From assembly GCF_037975245.1 (NCBI RefSeq), contig NC_092561.1, positions 5,136,001 to 5,200,000 on the forward strand: a stretch of 64,000 nucleotides of DNA, read 5' to 3'. The position numbers were made by a program, and so were the translations under genes. Of this stretch, positions 11,801 to 23,745 are shown one piece after another. The notes under the pieces were generated by a model that saw nothing but the letters and a program-made list of their open reading frames with translations, made no database searches and had not been told where the DNA came from. The stretch comes from Apostichopus japonicus. Lineage: Eukaryota > Echinodermata > Holothuroidea > Aspidochirotida > Stichopodidae. Each line of letters begins with the position of its first letter. Position 1 is the first letter of the stretch.

Positions 11801-14800
11801 TCACAGAAAGGGCAAATGTTCAAAGACGATGAGCAGGTAAATATTTACTTCACACTTCTGTACAGAACAACAGCTCAATTGAATTGACACTGTGACTTCT
11901 TGCAGTATAAACTAAACAAAGCACTGGAACAATTGACTGTACTTAGAAGTACAGTACTGCATGCATATGTGGACCAGTATAGCTGGTTAACCACTAATAC
12001 AGAATAACTGACTACAGTATGTAAACAGTTATGTACACAAATATATTTCAAGACTTTTGAACATAAGTTCCTCCTACGCAGTATATATAGCCAGGGTGGA
12101 ATTTCCTTAAAACTAAGTAACTAGTACTGTATACATGTACAGTACTGTATGTTATAATGTATCCAGAACTGTACTGAACACTGTATGGGAGCAAAAAACT
12201 GACAATTACACAGTAATTGAGCAACCGTGAATAAAATCTGCAGTCGCATACTGTACAGGTACCAGTACTGTACGTATAACGTGTAGAGTATGTGCTGTCC
12301 TACAGTAGCGTCAGAGAGCTGCACGGTTATGGTACGCCAGGTACGGTACCTTAACAGTGGCAGCTAGCCATCATAGAAGATCCATTAATGCAGTACTGTC
12401 ATAGGATTTATTCATGGTTTTTATTGTCACAGTATACATACTAAATTGTTACCTTTGTGCAATCTTGTTTTAAACTAGTAAATCAGTCCCATCATCATTA
12501 AATTCCACCAGATCATCAAGTTAAACTGCCTTGTGTTGCACAACTAAAAAATCCATAGAAACGATGGGATTATATATATTCAAACGGTTTTGCTTGGTGA
12601 CTCCTATTTTCTTATTTCTTATCTCCGTGACCCACCAGTTGTGAATGTTGTGGCCACGGGCGGGGGTCTCGGGAGAAGGTAACCTGCTCACAATTTGAGA
12701 AATTTTGATATAATTATGGGTGCTTTATACAGTGCTCAATTGCAAAATGGTGCTTTAATTTGCAAGTAATTTAGATTCAAGAGTTTTCCACTTTTTCCCA
12801 AACATATAGGAAATGATATTTTTTTCCCCAGCATTTTGGGTCTCCATCTAAAACATGTTTCTAATACCAGGGTTTCATCGATATGTACACAAGAGCAGGC
12901 TACAGTACATTATTGTAAACCATAATGAGGCAGTCCTAGCACAGAGTAACCAACAGTACAATGTGAAAAGCATTGTCAGAAGGCCAAGCGAGGCTCTACC
13001 ATATATTTCCAGGAATTCTCAAGAGATATATATTTTGAAGAAGTTTTTGAAGCTTTTTCTTTATGGAAGTCACTGTTTAAATTCAATAAAAATTTATAGC
13101 TCAGTGATTACTGTACATGTGATTAATATAAATATATGCGAAGAATTGACTGAACGACAAATTAATGAGAATTAAACTGTGTCAATATATGTAATTGCTT
13201 CCTTGTTTATATACATAACATCCTATAGAGCGATCCACTCTAGGAGGTTGTCTTAGTTTGACCTTAGTTTGACCTTCATCCCAGTCAAAGTTTTGAGTAT
13301 AATAATACATTTTTAAGGCTTGGATAAACACAATTATTAACCAGAAAGCCAGTTGGCTTTAGTGATTCCTCGCTATACGATTTTGCTCAAAATTCCACAT
13401 TTAACTAGATCTGACTAATGTTAGAGCAAGTGAGTTACATTTGTCCAAGAATTAAGTGAGAACCAGAAAAGATCAGAGATGTCCGTTTCTTATTTGAAAC
13501 ACTCACTTGTGATCATCAACCAATTAATTCATTGGTGAGGATTTTTTCCAGTATAGAATTTTTATCCCAAAATGTTTCAATATCCAGAAAAACTAGACTT
13601 CCTACAGTGGGTGAAATATGTGTATGTTGAGCTAGTAAATCCAACCCTTAAAATAAATGTTATTTATGAATGAGAATTACTGTACATGACATTATAAACT
13701 GTGAAACATTTTCACAACCTGCGGCCAAAGCAAAAGTCACCTAGTTATAAATTACAGAGAAAATGGCCAATTAAGAGACCAATTGAGACAACCTGTTGAT
13801 CCCTTGAATTCAGAGGGTGAAAACTGATAAGGGCCCACTTGAGTGAGTTTAAAGCAAGACTCTTTGAAGCAGATTTTATTTCCTTGATGATTGTATGTTT
13901 TCTTAGAAACCCGTCACAAACCTAATTTGAACAGAATTTGACCAAACTATGTTCCCAGACAGAAAATCATAGCATTAAACACATATTAATTGTATGCTTT
14001 TAATTTGGACTTTTCATGAACATTTAAAAGGTTTCAGACTTTGACACCTGTTGACCTCGTTTGACCTTTGACCTCTACCAAAATGCAATAGGGTTCATAA
14101 ACTCACCAAGCTTGATCCACATGTATACTATACATACTGTATGAAGTTCAATAAAGATGTACTTTTTGATGATCACTAACTTGTTAACAACTTGTGCAGG
14201 CTAGGTAGATTTGAGACTAGATTAGAGATTTGGTAGATTAGAGAGGAGTGCAGTAAGTTCCCTCGCAATCAGGATGTGGCGCTGGGATCTTAATCATTCT
14301 TTCGGTAGAGATAACATTGGGAGCTCAAGTTCAAAACAAGTGTGAAATCTCGGTGGATCGTGGTGACTTGAGATCACAATAACATGCCCGATTCCATATA
14401 TACCGTACTCAGTACTGTTCCGTTGCTGCGGGCAGCTTGTATATATGATACAGTGTACAAGGGTGCATGTAACTATAACATGTATACATGCGAAAACATC
14501 AACATCGACTAATTGCTGTCTGCTTCCTGTTTTTATCAAAGGCTTGCGGTCTGATCACCGCTAAGGATCCAGGTAAATTATGAGTGTCCAGAGTGAAATA
14601 GATTTGTGGTTAAATTGCAAACTTAAGACACTAAATACACTAATACATGTTTACTGTAGATTTAGGGGATCAAGTGTGAATTGAACTCTATAAATTGTTA
14701 AACATTGACAGTATTATGGCTTTACTATACAATTCACTACTGTGCTGTGTAAACACCTATATTTAACCATTTCATCCTTCAGGATATTTTGAGGTCAAGG

Positions 14801-17800
14801 AAGTTGGCTGTTGTTCAGTGCACTGAGGGCAGTGACCATAATAATGGTTCAATTGACTTTACTGGCTTTTTAACAACCAACAAGACATTAATTTGAAGTT
14901 GAACTTTTCTGAAGGAAAGTTTCTGATAAACTGTCCAGACATTATCTCAATTTATCTGGTGAAATTAACTCTAGTGTATTTTTGGTCATAAAACTAGCAT
15001 CTTGTTGGGTAACCACAATTTAGTATGAAGTATACTGACATAATGTGGCAAAGTAGATGATGTACAGTGTATCCTGCCAACTTTGGAAACTAACTCCTAT
15101 AGCTTTATTCCACAGGGAATTACTAAACAAACTGAAACATTGTGTACTGTCTTTGAACTAATTTTTGCATATACTTCATGTTACACTGCTCTGTGTATGA
15201 GCACTGCAGTGACTATAATTGCCTACCTGTGAACTTAAGGTCATCAGTGTTGACCACAAATATGCTAGAAAGTCGAATAATGGTCACTAATTCCTTCACT
15301 TATACCAGCCTTCACTGCCAACCTCAACGAGTATTTCCTCACTGAGACATTAAACGTTTCGATGTTTGGAAGTAATTTTCAAACTTTTCTTCAAGCAATT
15401 TTAAAATTTGCTAAAATCTGTGGGCCATGACACTGCAGGATCTGCCTCATTTGATGGGACTGTAATTTCAACAGCAGCCCCATCTTAACCCAGATAGGGA
15501 ACTTGCTTGTACCTCTCTTCCTCCCCCTCATGCCTCTTCCTCCTTCCTCCTCCTTATCCTCCTCATCTTGCCACAGTTACACTATGGTTCCCTTAACCCC
15601 ATGCCTATCCTCTTCTTCCTTTCCACTCCCTTTTTTTTTCTCCTTTCTAACTGACTGGCACCATGAAAGAATTTTACATAAAATGATGATAACTGAATGT
15701 ATCAGAAAACAGAAACCTTGAAAGAAAACAATAACAGAATATAGAAAACAACTTCATAGTCAACTACAGTGGTCCTTATAAGGTCTATGGACACCTAGGC
15801 TAGGAACAACATTGCTGATTGTCCTACAAATCACTCTAATGGTAAATAGAAATCATGAAAGTAGCTGCAACTCCCATCAAAGTCCATCAAAGATTGATCA
15901 TTTTTACAAACTCTCTTCTCAATTCTGATTCTGTTCAGGCTTGACATATATTTTGTTCCTACTTGGTACTTTTAATAAAAGACAGTGCACATTATGCACT
16001 GTACACATTATTTAGCATGTGAGACAATGTAAAGGAGACAACACATAAATCCAGCCGTCATAATTTTGGTCCATAATTTGTGGAATGTCCCAGTCGCTGA
16101 CAAAACACTGAGATTATTGCTGTTTAAACATACATACTGTCCTGGTGGAAATCCTTCTTATTTTCAGGCTCATCTAGTCAAAGAAACACAAGTTTTGCTG
16201 GAGTTGGGAATTGGGAGGAGAATGGAAGGAGAGGGGAAGGGAAGGATAGGAGAAGGGATGGAGAAGGGGTGTAAGGGAAAGGGTGGGGAATCCGTTTGAT
16301 GGGGTTGTTATGGTATATCACTGCATGTGAGCTTTGTATCTTTTTATAGTTGTTAGCTATTTTGAGTGTTTGCAAAAATTTTTGTCTAGATTGGAGTGTC
16401 CTTCCTGATACACACTATTCCTTAAGTTAAATTGATTGACACAATTTGATGTACATACTGGAATAACAGTAATTCTTAATGTGAACTCATCAACTTTCTG
16501 TAGATTTATAGAACAAACATCAATTGGCAAATCTTCTAACAACTCAAGCATCCATCCTTTATCTTGCTGAATTTTTTAACATTAGGTATACATGAACAGT
16601 ATGCATGAAACCTACATAACAATAGTTAATGTTACACTCTGTATGGAAGACTGTAGTTAGTGCTGCATGTAACCTGGCAACTACATTGGGGCTACTTTAC
16701 ACGTCAACGGTACAGTACATGTGTGTGCAGTCAGTTATTGACTACAAACGTATACAGAATCTGTACAGGTACAGTACTGTATATATTGATACAAGATGAC
16801 AGAGCTAGGAAAACTTGGAATGTACAGTTTAAGTAATTTAATAAAGCAATACATCAAACAAAGGGTTTGAAAGACACAGTCTGTGTAGTGTAGTGTACAA
16901 CACTTAGTAAAGTACTGTACAGTATATATCAAGACAGATGAAGATCATGAGTTCATAGTAAGTTTATTCACTAACAGTCATGTAGCTTATTGAGTTTCAG
17001 AGTAGCGGCAGGCAAATATAATGCTTTCATGCCAAATGAAATTTTGACTTAAAGTGTGGTACGATATTGTACATCTCATGGAATTGAGCAGCAAGGAATG
17101 TATTTCAGAGTGGTCTAAAATAATTAAAGCACACTTGCTGCTTAGAATGAGGCAGGCAAATAGAATGTTTTCATGCCAAATGAAATTTTGTCTTAAAGTG
17201 TGGTACGATATTGTACGTACAGTACAATGAATCTCATGGAATTGAGCAGCAAGAAATGTATTCCAGAGTGGTCTAAAATAAAGCACACTCGCTGCTTAGA
17301 ATGAGACTATTCAGTTGCTGTACATGATGACATTACTTTTTAGCTTGTTTTGTCAGATTGGAATAAAAAATTGTCAGTTAAGCTACAATTACTGTATTGA
17401 GAAAGATCTATAGGCAAACTGTGCCTACACCAACATTTGCTAGTTTAACATACTGTACTGTGCAATTCACTACATACTGTACTGTGTATGTATAAAGTCA
17501 ATAGAGAAGTGTAGTTGTGTGCCTTTTATTTTCATAGTTGTTTTTTTAGCTTAGAACTGTGCATTTGTTTTCTGCAAATGGTTCAATGGGATAGCTGAGG
17601 GAAACATGAGGCAGGTAAAGGGATAACTTATTTACTTCTATTGTACTGATCCTGTCCCACTTGTTGTCGGTTGGAATATTCCACTATTAAGTAGGAGTGT
17701 TTTGTATTTGTGTACAATCTGAAACAGTTGTTGTTTGTCCTTCTCAAACTATTTGGAGCACAACGTTTACCCTAGCACTAACCCTAAACTATATAAAGTA

Positions 17801-18908
17801 GTAAGTGAACTAATCATATTCATATTATTATTACTCACTAACCTACATGCTGACTTTTTACCGTTGTTAAACTCTTCGCCCACCTATTATCGAATGAAAT
17901 GCCAATATCAAACAACCGGGCAATTAATGGGACATGATCCGTACTGTACAGTACTTGGTAAAAAGCCATGCTTGTTTTCAAATTAATCCTACAATTTCTC
18001 ATGAAAGATATGACAAAGTTCAACAATAATACTAAACAAACTAAAATATCTTTTCCCATCTACTGTAGTATTGTCGCCTGCTATGTTTCTTTTAGTTAAA
18101 TTCCCTTTGTTTGTATTTTCCTTTTCGTTTCGTTTTCGTTTCGTTTATTCCAGTATAAATTGCATAAAATACAAATCATAAATAGGAAAATGGTGAGTAT
18201 AACAAATAAAATGTGATGTGCAGTCATAAAATGTATAAAAGTTAGGAATCAGTTATCCAATTAGGGAATAAAATTTGTAGAAACTATACAAATTACATCA
18301 AATCAAGTCATTTTTTACTTCTTGTAACCTGTACTATTTCTCTGTTTTAAGTTCTGTAAACTTCTGCAACTGGGGACATGCTTTTTATACAGAACTTAAA
18401 TACAGTGCTATTTTTGCCTATTTAAGTCATTCGGCTAGGAATAAAAAATTATTCAACTGATAAGACACTAAACTGACACTAAACTGACACTAAACTGACA
18501 CTAAACTGATAAGACATTATCACAGACATGGGCCTGTACAAAGAACAAAACCATCTTCAATATATAATTTATGCAATTTGTCCATAATACTCATCACCAA
18601 ATTGTAACATCAATCACTGTACAAGACTGAAGGTTTCCTTTGAACAAATCTTCACTGAAAAAATGTCAGGACTTTGTTTTCATTGAAAAGCATTGATAGA
18701 GTACAATTAAATGTGCCTTATCGCAAAGTATCTACTCATCTGTCTTACCTTTCTTGTTGTCGTTGAGTTTTAACGACGCCTGTAGGAGGATGTCGAGGGC
18801 GCTGCCACTTTTGCTAAGGGACACGATAAACTCCTGCGAATCTTTTCCATCTGTCGTGGACAGGAGGCATTGCAAGTTGGTCACGGCTTCCTCGCTACGA
18901 GGATCCAT
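2699..18908 (-). CDS. Unrecognised protein-coding gene, 5' part (five exons spliced)
   Basis: Five minus-strand exons join in the order 18908-18749, 4914-4787, 3706-3588, 3097-3052, 2809-2699. Each has AG before and GT after, and the junction phases agree (1, 0, 2, 0), giving 188 uninterrupted codons from an ATG. The last exon ends at a GT donor in phase 0 without a stop, so the gene should continue beyond the left edge. The product starts MDPRSEEAVTNL, has a leucine-rich helical N-terminus, then an acidic stretch (EEPFSEEGLCQVYAILSHSF, about residues 55-74), a predicted helical region with RRLEEEINNC and FGRLEQFLEFCAQRI, and a part ending GPHHLFNPYHKK. No signal peptide or membrane segment is evident. 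I do not recognise the family and assign no function. Five independent splice sites with matching phases make a real gene likely; a protein search would settle its identity. Confidence 0.72.
2884..2945 (+). repeat. Exon-like repeat copy 4
   Basis: Contains TGCTCTAGACAAGGCCAGAG and TGTGAGGAGACAGGTATT, a shortened version of the unit. Confidence 0.45.
3052..3097 (-). CDS. Unrecognised gene, fourth coding exon (46 bases)
   Basis: A short exon. Acceptor TTATCATTCAG|TTTC and donor CCAAAG|GTATGT. One base completes the codon left open by the previous exon, then 15 codons follow (FNKAEVWSSNATYPK), ending in phase 0. Confidence 0.65.
3588..3706 (-). CDS. Unrecognised gene, third coding exon
   Basis: 119 bases. 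Acceptor GCTTTTTCAG|GTGTCT and donor GCCAG|GTAACA. It reads VSVFGRLEQFLEFCAQRI and onward to IFDPNA, 39 codons plus two bases (phase 2), with no stop in the frame set by the preceding exon. Confidence 0.75.
4787..4914 (-). CDS. Unrecognised gene, second coding exon
   Basis: 128 bases. Acceptor TTTATTACAG|GAGAGG and donor CTGGAG|GTGAGA. The first two bases complete a Gly codon with the last base of the upstream exon, then 42 codons follow, including the run SEEGLCQVYAILSHSF. It ends in phase 0. The 13.8-kb intron before it holds the hAT and LTR insertions at 5-10.7 kb. Confidence 0.75.
5028..6745. mobile_element. Non-autonomous hAT-like element, 1.7 kb
   Basis: The left end TAAGCTTGCACGGTTT and right end AAACCGGTTTACCGTGCAAG..TA are inverted repeats. 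The target duplication CCTGTATG (5020-5027 and 6746-6753) is perfect, as hAT elements make. Both subterminal regions carry many AACCGG/CCGGTT and CGGTTTTT motifs (5050-5115 and 6630-6735). No transposase frame is visible. It sits inside the long first intron of the minus-strand gene and contains a poly-C minisatellite. Confidence 0.8.
5956..6140 (+). repeat. Three-copy minisatellite ending in poly-C
   Basis: Three units of about 60 bases, each with TGATTGTTCTAA, CTTGTTGCATCTTAGTTG and TTAAACTCA followed by a run of 8-15 C. The units differ by a few substitutions and by C-run length. It lies inside the 1.7-kb hAT element. Confidence 0.75.
7022..7280 (+). repeat. Truncated 5' LTR
   Basis: The first about 259 bases of the LTR, nearly identical to 8904-9162. 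Identity ends after TTTGGTAAGG, where pol sequence begins, which marks the deletion junction. Confidence 0.8.
7303..7617 (+). pseudogene. C-terminal remnant of Ty3/gypsy-type pol (integrase tail)
   Basis: An open frame of 104 codons ending TAA. The piece NNGVTYQLQD...VIHYNRLKPY matches the usual end of gypsy integrases, where a basic, tyrosine-rich stretch ends in H-x-x-R-L-K-P-Y. A proline-rich tail follows. No catalytic DDE residues remain because the 5' part is deleted. The ATG is internal to the ancestral pol and is probably not a real start. Non-coding sequence follows to the 3' LTR at 8904. Confidence 0.65.
7618..8903 (+). other. Non-coding 3' part of the LTR element
   Basis: Lies between the pol stop and the 3' LTR. 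It has T-rich and TATATA stretches (8700-8760) and no reading frame of note. I could not place a clear polypurine tract. Confidence 0.45.
8904..9539 (+). repeat. Complete 3' LTR, 636 bp
   Basis: Begins TGTGAAGCG and ends CCTTACA. It carries a TATA-like GATATAAATC, a polyadenylation signal AATAAAAG near 9411-9418, a near-palindrome (CCCGAAGTC..CAGACG / CGTCTGTGGACTTCGGG) and a doubled 27-base promoter repeat. Confidence 0.78.
8905..8965 (+). promoter_or_regulatory. LTR promoter repeat and CRE-like site
   Basis: Two adjacent copies of a 27-base unit starting GTGAAGCGTATTCTAG are followed by TGACGTCA, a perfect CREB/ATF-type palindrome, about 45 bases before the TATA-like sequence. The same arrangement is at 7023-7083 in the truncated 5' LTR. 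Confidence 0.5.
9849..10703. mobile_element. Non-autonomous hAT element, 855 bp
   Basis: The ends CAGGGACGTAGCCAGG and CCTGGCTACATTGCTG are inverted repeats. The 8-bp target duplication TAATAATG (9841-9848 and 10704-10711) is perfect. There is a G-rich/C-rich subterminal pairing (GGGGAGGGG next to the right end). No transposase is encoded. A second copy of the left 680 bases is at 62262-62940. Confidence 0.88.
10712..17006. other. Intronic sequence; no further gene found
   Basis: AT-rich, inside the first intron of the minus-strand gene. It has many short palindromes of the TACTGTACAGTA type (for example near 11575, 12125-12150 and 12255), a pyrimidine-rich stretch (15500-15650) and a purine-rich stretch (16195-16285). 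No open frame with a recognisable domain. Confidence 0.45.
17007..17305. repeat. Tandem duplication, two units of about 144-155 bp
   Basis: Units start at 17007 and 17151 with GGCAGGCAAATA. Both contain CATGCCAAATGAAATTTTG and GTGTGGTACGATATTGTAC and end with GCTGCTTAGAATGAG. The second unit has an extra GTACAGTACAATGA insert. Confidence 0.8.
18118..18400 (-). mobile_element. Probable 3' end of a LINE, minus orientation
   Basis: On the minus strand the segment ends TTATACTGGAATAAACGAAA followed by a CGAAA-type simple repeat, a pattern common at non-LTR retrotransposon 3' ends. No coding sequence is left, so this is tentative. Confidence 0.35.
18464..18507 (+). repeat. Minisatellite, GACACTAAACT x4
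   Basis: Four perfect tandem copies of an 11-base unit. Confidence 0.85.
18749..18908 (-). CDS. Unrecognised gene, first coding exon
   Basis: ATG at 18908-18906 opens 53 codons plus one base, beginning MDPRSEEAVTNLQC. The donor is AAAG|GTAAGA, phase 1. The region upstream to 19186 reads as 5' UTR in the same exon because a strong acceptor follows a long CTT-repeat pyrimidine tract ending CTGCAG. Confidence 0.7.
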
Positions 18909-19186
18909 GACTGACGCACCTAGTTTTCACAGGATGAAAAATTATCTCCGTTTGCAGATCGAGAAATTATCCAACCGGTTTGATCTCAGCAGGTAATCCC
19001 ATTAAACTGTTTACATATTTTTCTCGTCACAACATTCCTTGCAAATCTGCTCTCACATTTAGACACCAATCATCGCTGCAACATGAAAAGCTTGTTTTCC
19101 TTCCCAGCTTGGGTAGTAGTGATATGATCTCTCTTCCTTGGATAATCTCAATTACTGTCTGATTAAGCCACCAAACAACGAAACAC
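18909..19186 (-). other. Probable 5' UTR part of the first coding exon
   Basis: This lies between the ATG at 18908 and a strong minus-strand acceptor (CTGCAG after a CTTCTTCTTC tract at about 19187-19215). No open frame joins it to the CDS. If correct, an upstream non-coding exon and the promoter lie further right and were not found. Confidence 0.45.
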
Positions 19187-21292
19187 CTGCAGAATGATGA
19201 AGAAGAAGAAGAAGAAGGGGAAACAATAGAAGATCAAATTAACTTTGTTTAAAACACAGGGCTTTTAATGGGCTTCTATTGTTTATATGTCAAATAAACC
19301 GGCACTCCTTATGAAAATAATCATGCATCTCTTAACATGTAGAACATCACATATATCCTTGACATGGTACAGTTACAATCTCTCTGAATTGAGAGACATC
19401 CTGACCTCCTCTAAAGTTCAGGCTTGGAGGAATTATGACCATAACTACAAGTCAAGGTTATAACTGTGTCCTATCAAAGCTTGATTTATGCCTCTAGTGT
19501 CATTTCATTCACATGGGGGGGGGGAGTAAAGGTATGCTGGTATACAGAATTCTTGCAGTCAGCTGGTCCCTAGACTTTGTCGGTACAATCAAAAACAGAG
19601 AAACCTTGCATTACTTCTGCAGTCCTAAACAATCTATCCTGGAGATAAAAACATGGCACTGTGGTTAACGTAATACTGTACACTAGTTAGCTGTGAAGCA
19701 TGCATAGTATACAGGTACAGTATTAATTAACAGGGCACTGTACTTCCATGAAGTTTGACAGAATAGAGCTGTGATAATTGATGGATCAATGTATTTCAAA
19801 TGTGTTTTCGTCACAAGTCTTTGACATATATACATACACGTGTATGATAAGGGGAATTCTTGTGACGTTAACTAATGTAACTCTTTGATGCATTCTTCAT
19901 GTTATCGCAAGACATTTCGCGGGACAAAAACACTGCTTCAAGTCTGTTTCTAGACTATACCACTAAAGAACAGAATTTTTATGTTTCTCATCCATTTGGA
20001 AAAATAAATTCACTTTTTTCCCCATTTAATTTTACAAGGTGCTGTACAAGGCTCAATGCATTAACACCTCTAACTCACCATATGTTGCATCATGGGAATT
20101 TACAGCCTGTACAGTATAGGGCTGCAATATACTTAAACTAGAACTGTGCATGCAAACAATATGGCTAATTGGCGCACGCTTTGTGCAGTTCCAAAACGTG
20201 ACACATATAACTGTACAAGCGTCATCTTGTACAAAATTTATATCGCCAGGGTGTCATAGAAAGAAAAAACAACTCATGAAGCATAACAAGAAGACAGGTA
20301 TCTAGCAGATCTGCTATTTAATAGAAATCCTTTCATGAAATGGCCAACACAGTTCAAAGAAAGTTTGCAAGATAGATTAAAAGGCAGCATTGTTGTGAAG
20401 TTGTTACTCCAACTGTACTGTACAGTATAATTCCCTAATGGGTGATAGAAGGTGTTGTCAACCAAAAGCTTGACAAAAGTACAAGTTAATTGGTAAAAAA
20501 TCATAATGGGATGAAAGCTTTAAGAATAAATGGGGTGAGATACTTCCAGAAAGAAACAAAAACATGGGATTTAATCTATGCCAGAGATGGTTTAAAGTCT
20601 CAATATGTGTTTGCTGATGAAATTCGGGAAACAAACTTCCGAAGCAGATTCACTGTTTCTTATTCTAAATGCACTCTAACCAGGTGGGTTTAATGGAGAA
20701 TAGCTGTCGCAAATTTATTTTCTGTTGATCTTATGGTGCGAACGATTTACCGTAAAACCACTGCGACCGCCCATATCAGCATGTTCATTACACAAATGTA
20801 ACATATACTCATATCGTCCACTTGTAAACTTGTCCGATGCCTAACGGTCGTCAACAAAGCAGAGAGATTGTTTAACGACAGATTAACTCAATGGAAATCA
20901 GGATTATTATTAATATGGAAATTGCATAGAAAGGTGCTATTTTTACTGAGCTTTCAGGGCAGTAAGCTGGAAATATCAAATTTAAAATTTGGCAAACACA
21001 CATTGAGACTTTAACTATGGAAATGAAGACTAAGTGCACTCAGCTTTCAAACCAGGGAACTGAGTTGAACTCCCTACTGGACCCACAAATAAAAGTTAGA
21101 ACTGATATGAAGAAGATAAGATCAGAAAAGAGTACTTAAACTATAACTCCCTACATGCGAGGAAACACTAATTCAAGTAAATTCTACTAAATGCAAATTT
21201 ACACATACAGTATACAGTAGCACTAAATTCAGTAGCAAGGTATTTCATATTCATACCACTGAAGTAAAGATCTAAAAAGATTTGTTATCATA
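19187..21292. other. No gene found
   Basis: Contains a G run at 19516-19525 and a GAAGAA tract near 19198-19217, which is the polypyrimidine tract of the minus-strand acceptor. No other supported feature. Confidence 0.4.
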
Positions 21293-21300
21293 GATGCCCT

Positions 21301-21663
21301 CAAGGGCGTAGGAACCGGGGGGACTGGGGGTCCCCAGCCCCCCAGTGAAAAATGTGGAGGGGCGGAAGTATCATTCCGCCCCCCGCTTCGCAAGTCGGAA
21401 AACCCCTTTTTCATTTCCAAATGAGAAAAAAAATCTCATTTGGAGCACCAAATTGCATCTAAGGCCTGGTGAAAATACAAAATTAAGTTTACAAAATGGA
21501 GTGGGTGTTGAAGTGTGCTATATTGCACCAAATTGCATCTGAGGCTACCTGGAAATGCAAAAAGTTCCAAAGGGGAGGGGGACACCCCCTCCCCTTAGAC
21601 CCCTCCCCAGGCCGGCCATCAGTCTTCAGCCCCCCCACTCAAAAGTACCTTCCTACGCCACTG
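21301..21663. mobile_element. hAT MITE, 363 bp
   Basis: The ends CAAGGGCGTAGGAAC and TTCCTACGCCACTG are inverted. The target duplication GATGCCCT (21293-21300 and 21664-21671) is perfect. An internal run AAATGAGAAAAAAAATCTCATTT forms a short hairpin, and a nearby CACCAAATTGCATCT occurs twice. Confidence 0.88.
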
Positions 21664-21671
21664 GATGCCCT

Positions 21672-23377
21672 GCTCATAATGCAGAGAATAGAAAATTCAT
21701 TCAGTAGGCCTACCGCTTGACAATTGCACAAGCTTTGATGACAAATATAGATAGATTCACCATATTTTATGACGACACAAAAATATGTAATTGTACAGTG
21801 CCATTTGAATACAGCAGCACATTCCAGATAAGCTAAAATTACCGAAACTGGTCAGGTATGATAGAAAAATTTGTTCTTCTCATCTTTATTGCTACCAACA
21901 TATATATATCACTCCCCCCCCCCCCTCCCACCATTGCACAAATATTGCAGTATAGTGCCCCTTTCACAGTTCATAAAATTGGTGCCTATTGTAGCCATCT
22001 CTTCCTCCCCCACCCTGGTCATCCCACCCTGGTCCCCCAACCCTGGTCCCCCAACCCTGGTCCCCGTAATGTACAGTGTTCGATGACATACAGCAATTCC
22101 TGGAAGAAGGAACCACATAGTTTATTAAGAGACAAATTCAGAGCCTTCAAGGAAGTTCAGCTACATAGAATTTGAACGCTAAATAATTCCCCGTCCGACC
22201 ACCACCCCAACCGCAAATTTGAAAGTCCGTCAAAACCACTGTGTTGTCTTTAACGCAAAGTTAATCTATGTGCACAGTCTGTAGCCAAACTCAGTACAGT
22301 ACTTATCTAGGTTAAGCAGAAATCAGTAAGTTAACTGTTGATCTAATTTACATGTCAAAGTGTCTGTATAACTAAAACAAATGTCATTTCCTGTTAAATA
22401 ACACTGTTAAGTAGATATTGCTTGGCATACAGTATATACAGTATAGTACTTACTGTATGTATACCCTCATGAATAAATAAACAGTTCAAGAGTAAAATTC
22501 CAGGAGGACAATTAGTTTTTCATCTCAACCAGGTTTTACTACTCGGTTGACAGATTAAACTGAAATCCAGGCCAGTATTAATTTGCTTTATTGAGCTTGT
22601 ATTGTACACTTGAACAACTAAAGCTTTAATCTACACAAGCAATTGACACAGTGGCTAATTTACATATATCAGAGCAAAGTGTGCAGCATGCATTTCAGGG
22701 TCTAATTTGAGCAATGTATACACACAGCATTGACCGTATTATTAAAATAACTCGGAGAAGGAAGTTTTTCCAGTAAGCGGTAAACAGTCAAGCGGTAAAC
22801 AACAGAAAAACTTAGGCAGGTTGCCATGTACAGTACAATATACTGTATGCATTATATGGTACATGATAAATACCATTACAATTTATGCAAGGTTGCTATT
22901 ACTAAAATACTTAAAATACTAAAAGATATCGTAAATTGAGTTTTAAAATATTATTTCTAGTATGTACTGTAGATGGAAACAGATGAAGAAATCAGTCAGA
23001 ATTTTTCTAACATGGACAAACAGTTTCATACTGTAGGCAAAGTATAATAGACTGAAGTGATAAACATCAGCAGAAGGGTTGCTTGGATGCAATGCAAGAT
23101 CTCCATATTGTCTGATTATCCAATGTTTGCAACAAAAAGAAATCTTAATCCTGTTCTGAATGGATGCTTTCTGATTGCACTTTTTCTTGTTATAATTTGA
23201 ACTGATCAATAAACCAAATCTCTTGAGCACTACAAAGAGGTGTCACAATGGCGGTAAAATCACATGTTACGTCGGAAGTGACAGGGTTTATCTGGGAAGA
23301 CAAGTGTTTGTTAACTTGCATCGGGGATCATCAGAACATGTTGCAAAGTGTCGCAGATAGTCCCGAGGTTTAAAGGC
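21672..23377. other. No gene supported
   Basis: AT-rich sequence with TACTGTATATACAGTA-like palindromes near 22430. An ATG at 23249 in a favourable context (CACAATGG) opens about 41 codons ending at 23374, but no good donor or family match supports it as an exon. Confidence 0.35.
22011..22066 (+). repeat. Short minisatellite, ACCCTGGTCCCCCA unit
   Basis: About four copies of a 14-15-base unit ACCCTGGTC(C/A)(C/T)CC. Confidence 0.7.
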
Positions 23378-23745
23378 ATTGAAGACTCGCCCCAAACGGC
23401 GTGCGGCCATCTGAAAAAGTTAACTTTCTGTTGCTTGCAAGAGACGTTGTTTGTGTCGCTACAAAATGCAGACAGTAATGAAACATTATACATTGTTATC
23501 TTTAGCTGGACCTGCGATGCCCATCGCTGTATCGTTTATACACTGTGCTGTGGGTATTGACCGCAGCTGCATGTACTGACTGTAAACTAGTGTCTAATTA
23601 CTGTACCGACTGTAGCAAGCAGTGTGTATTTTCTGGGATCGATGGTGGTGTCTAACACTTCTGTTACACCTCATTCAATACTAGGTCAGATTACCGGCAT
23701 TAGACGTTTCTTTTTGCACAAGTCTTCACACCCTTTAAACAATAT
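23378..23745. repeat. Segmental duplication, copy 1
   Basis: Matches 24519-24872 with small changes. Shared landmarks are ACTCGCCCCAAAC, CATCTGAAAAAGTTAAC, GTCGCTACAAAATGCAGACA, GGGATCGATGGTGGTGTC and CATTAGACGTTT. No open frame is conserved between the copies. Confidence 0.8.

Noticed and set aside
15226-15290. Possible minus-strand exon (reads ELVTIIRLSSIFVV up to a GTAGGC donor)
   Set aside because: No good acceptor or pyrimidine tract, and the exons at 18749 and 4787 already join in phase without it.
15503-15721. Ser/Pro/Leu-rich plus-strand frame
   Set aside because: A product of a pyrimidine-rich tract, not a gene.
23249-23374. ATGGCGG frame of about 41 codons
   Set aside because: Ends in a stop without a usable donor, and lies next to a duplicated block whose second copy lacks it.
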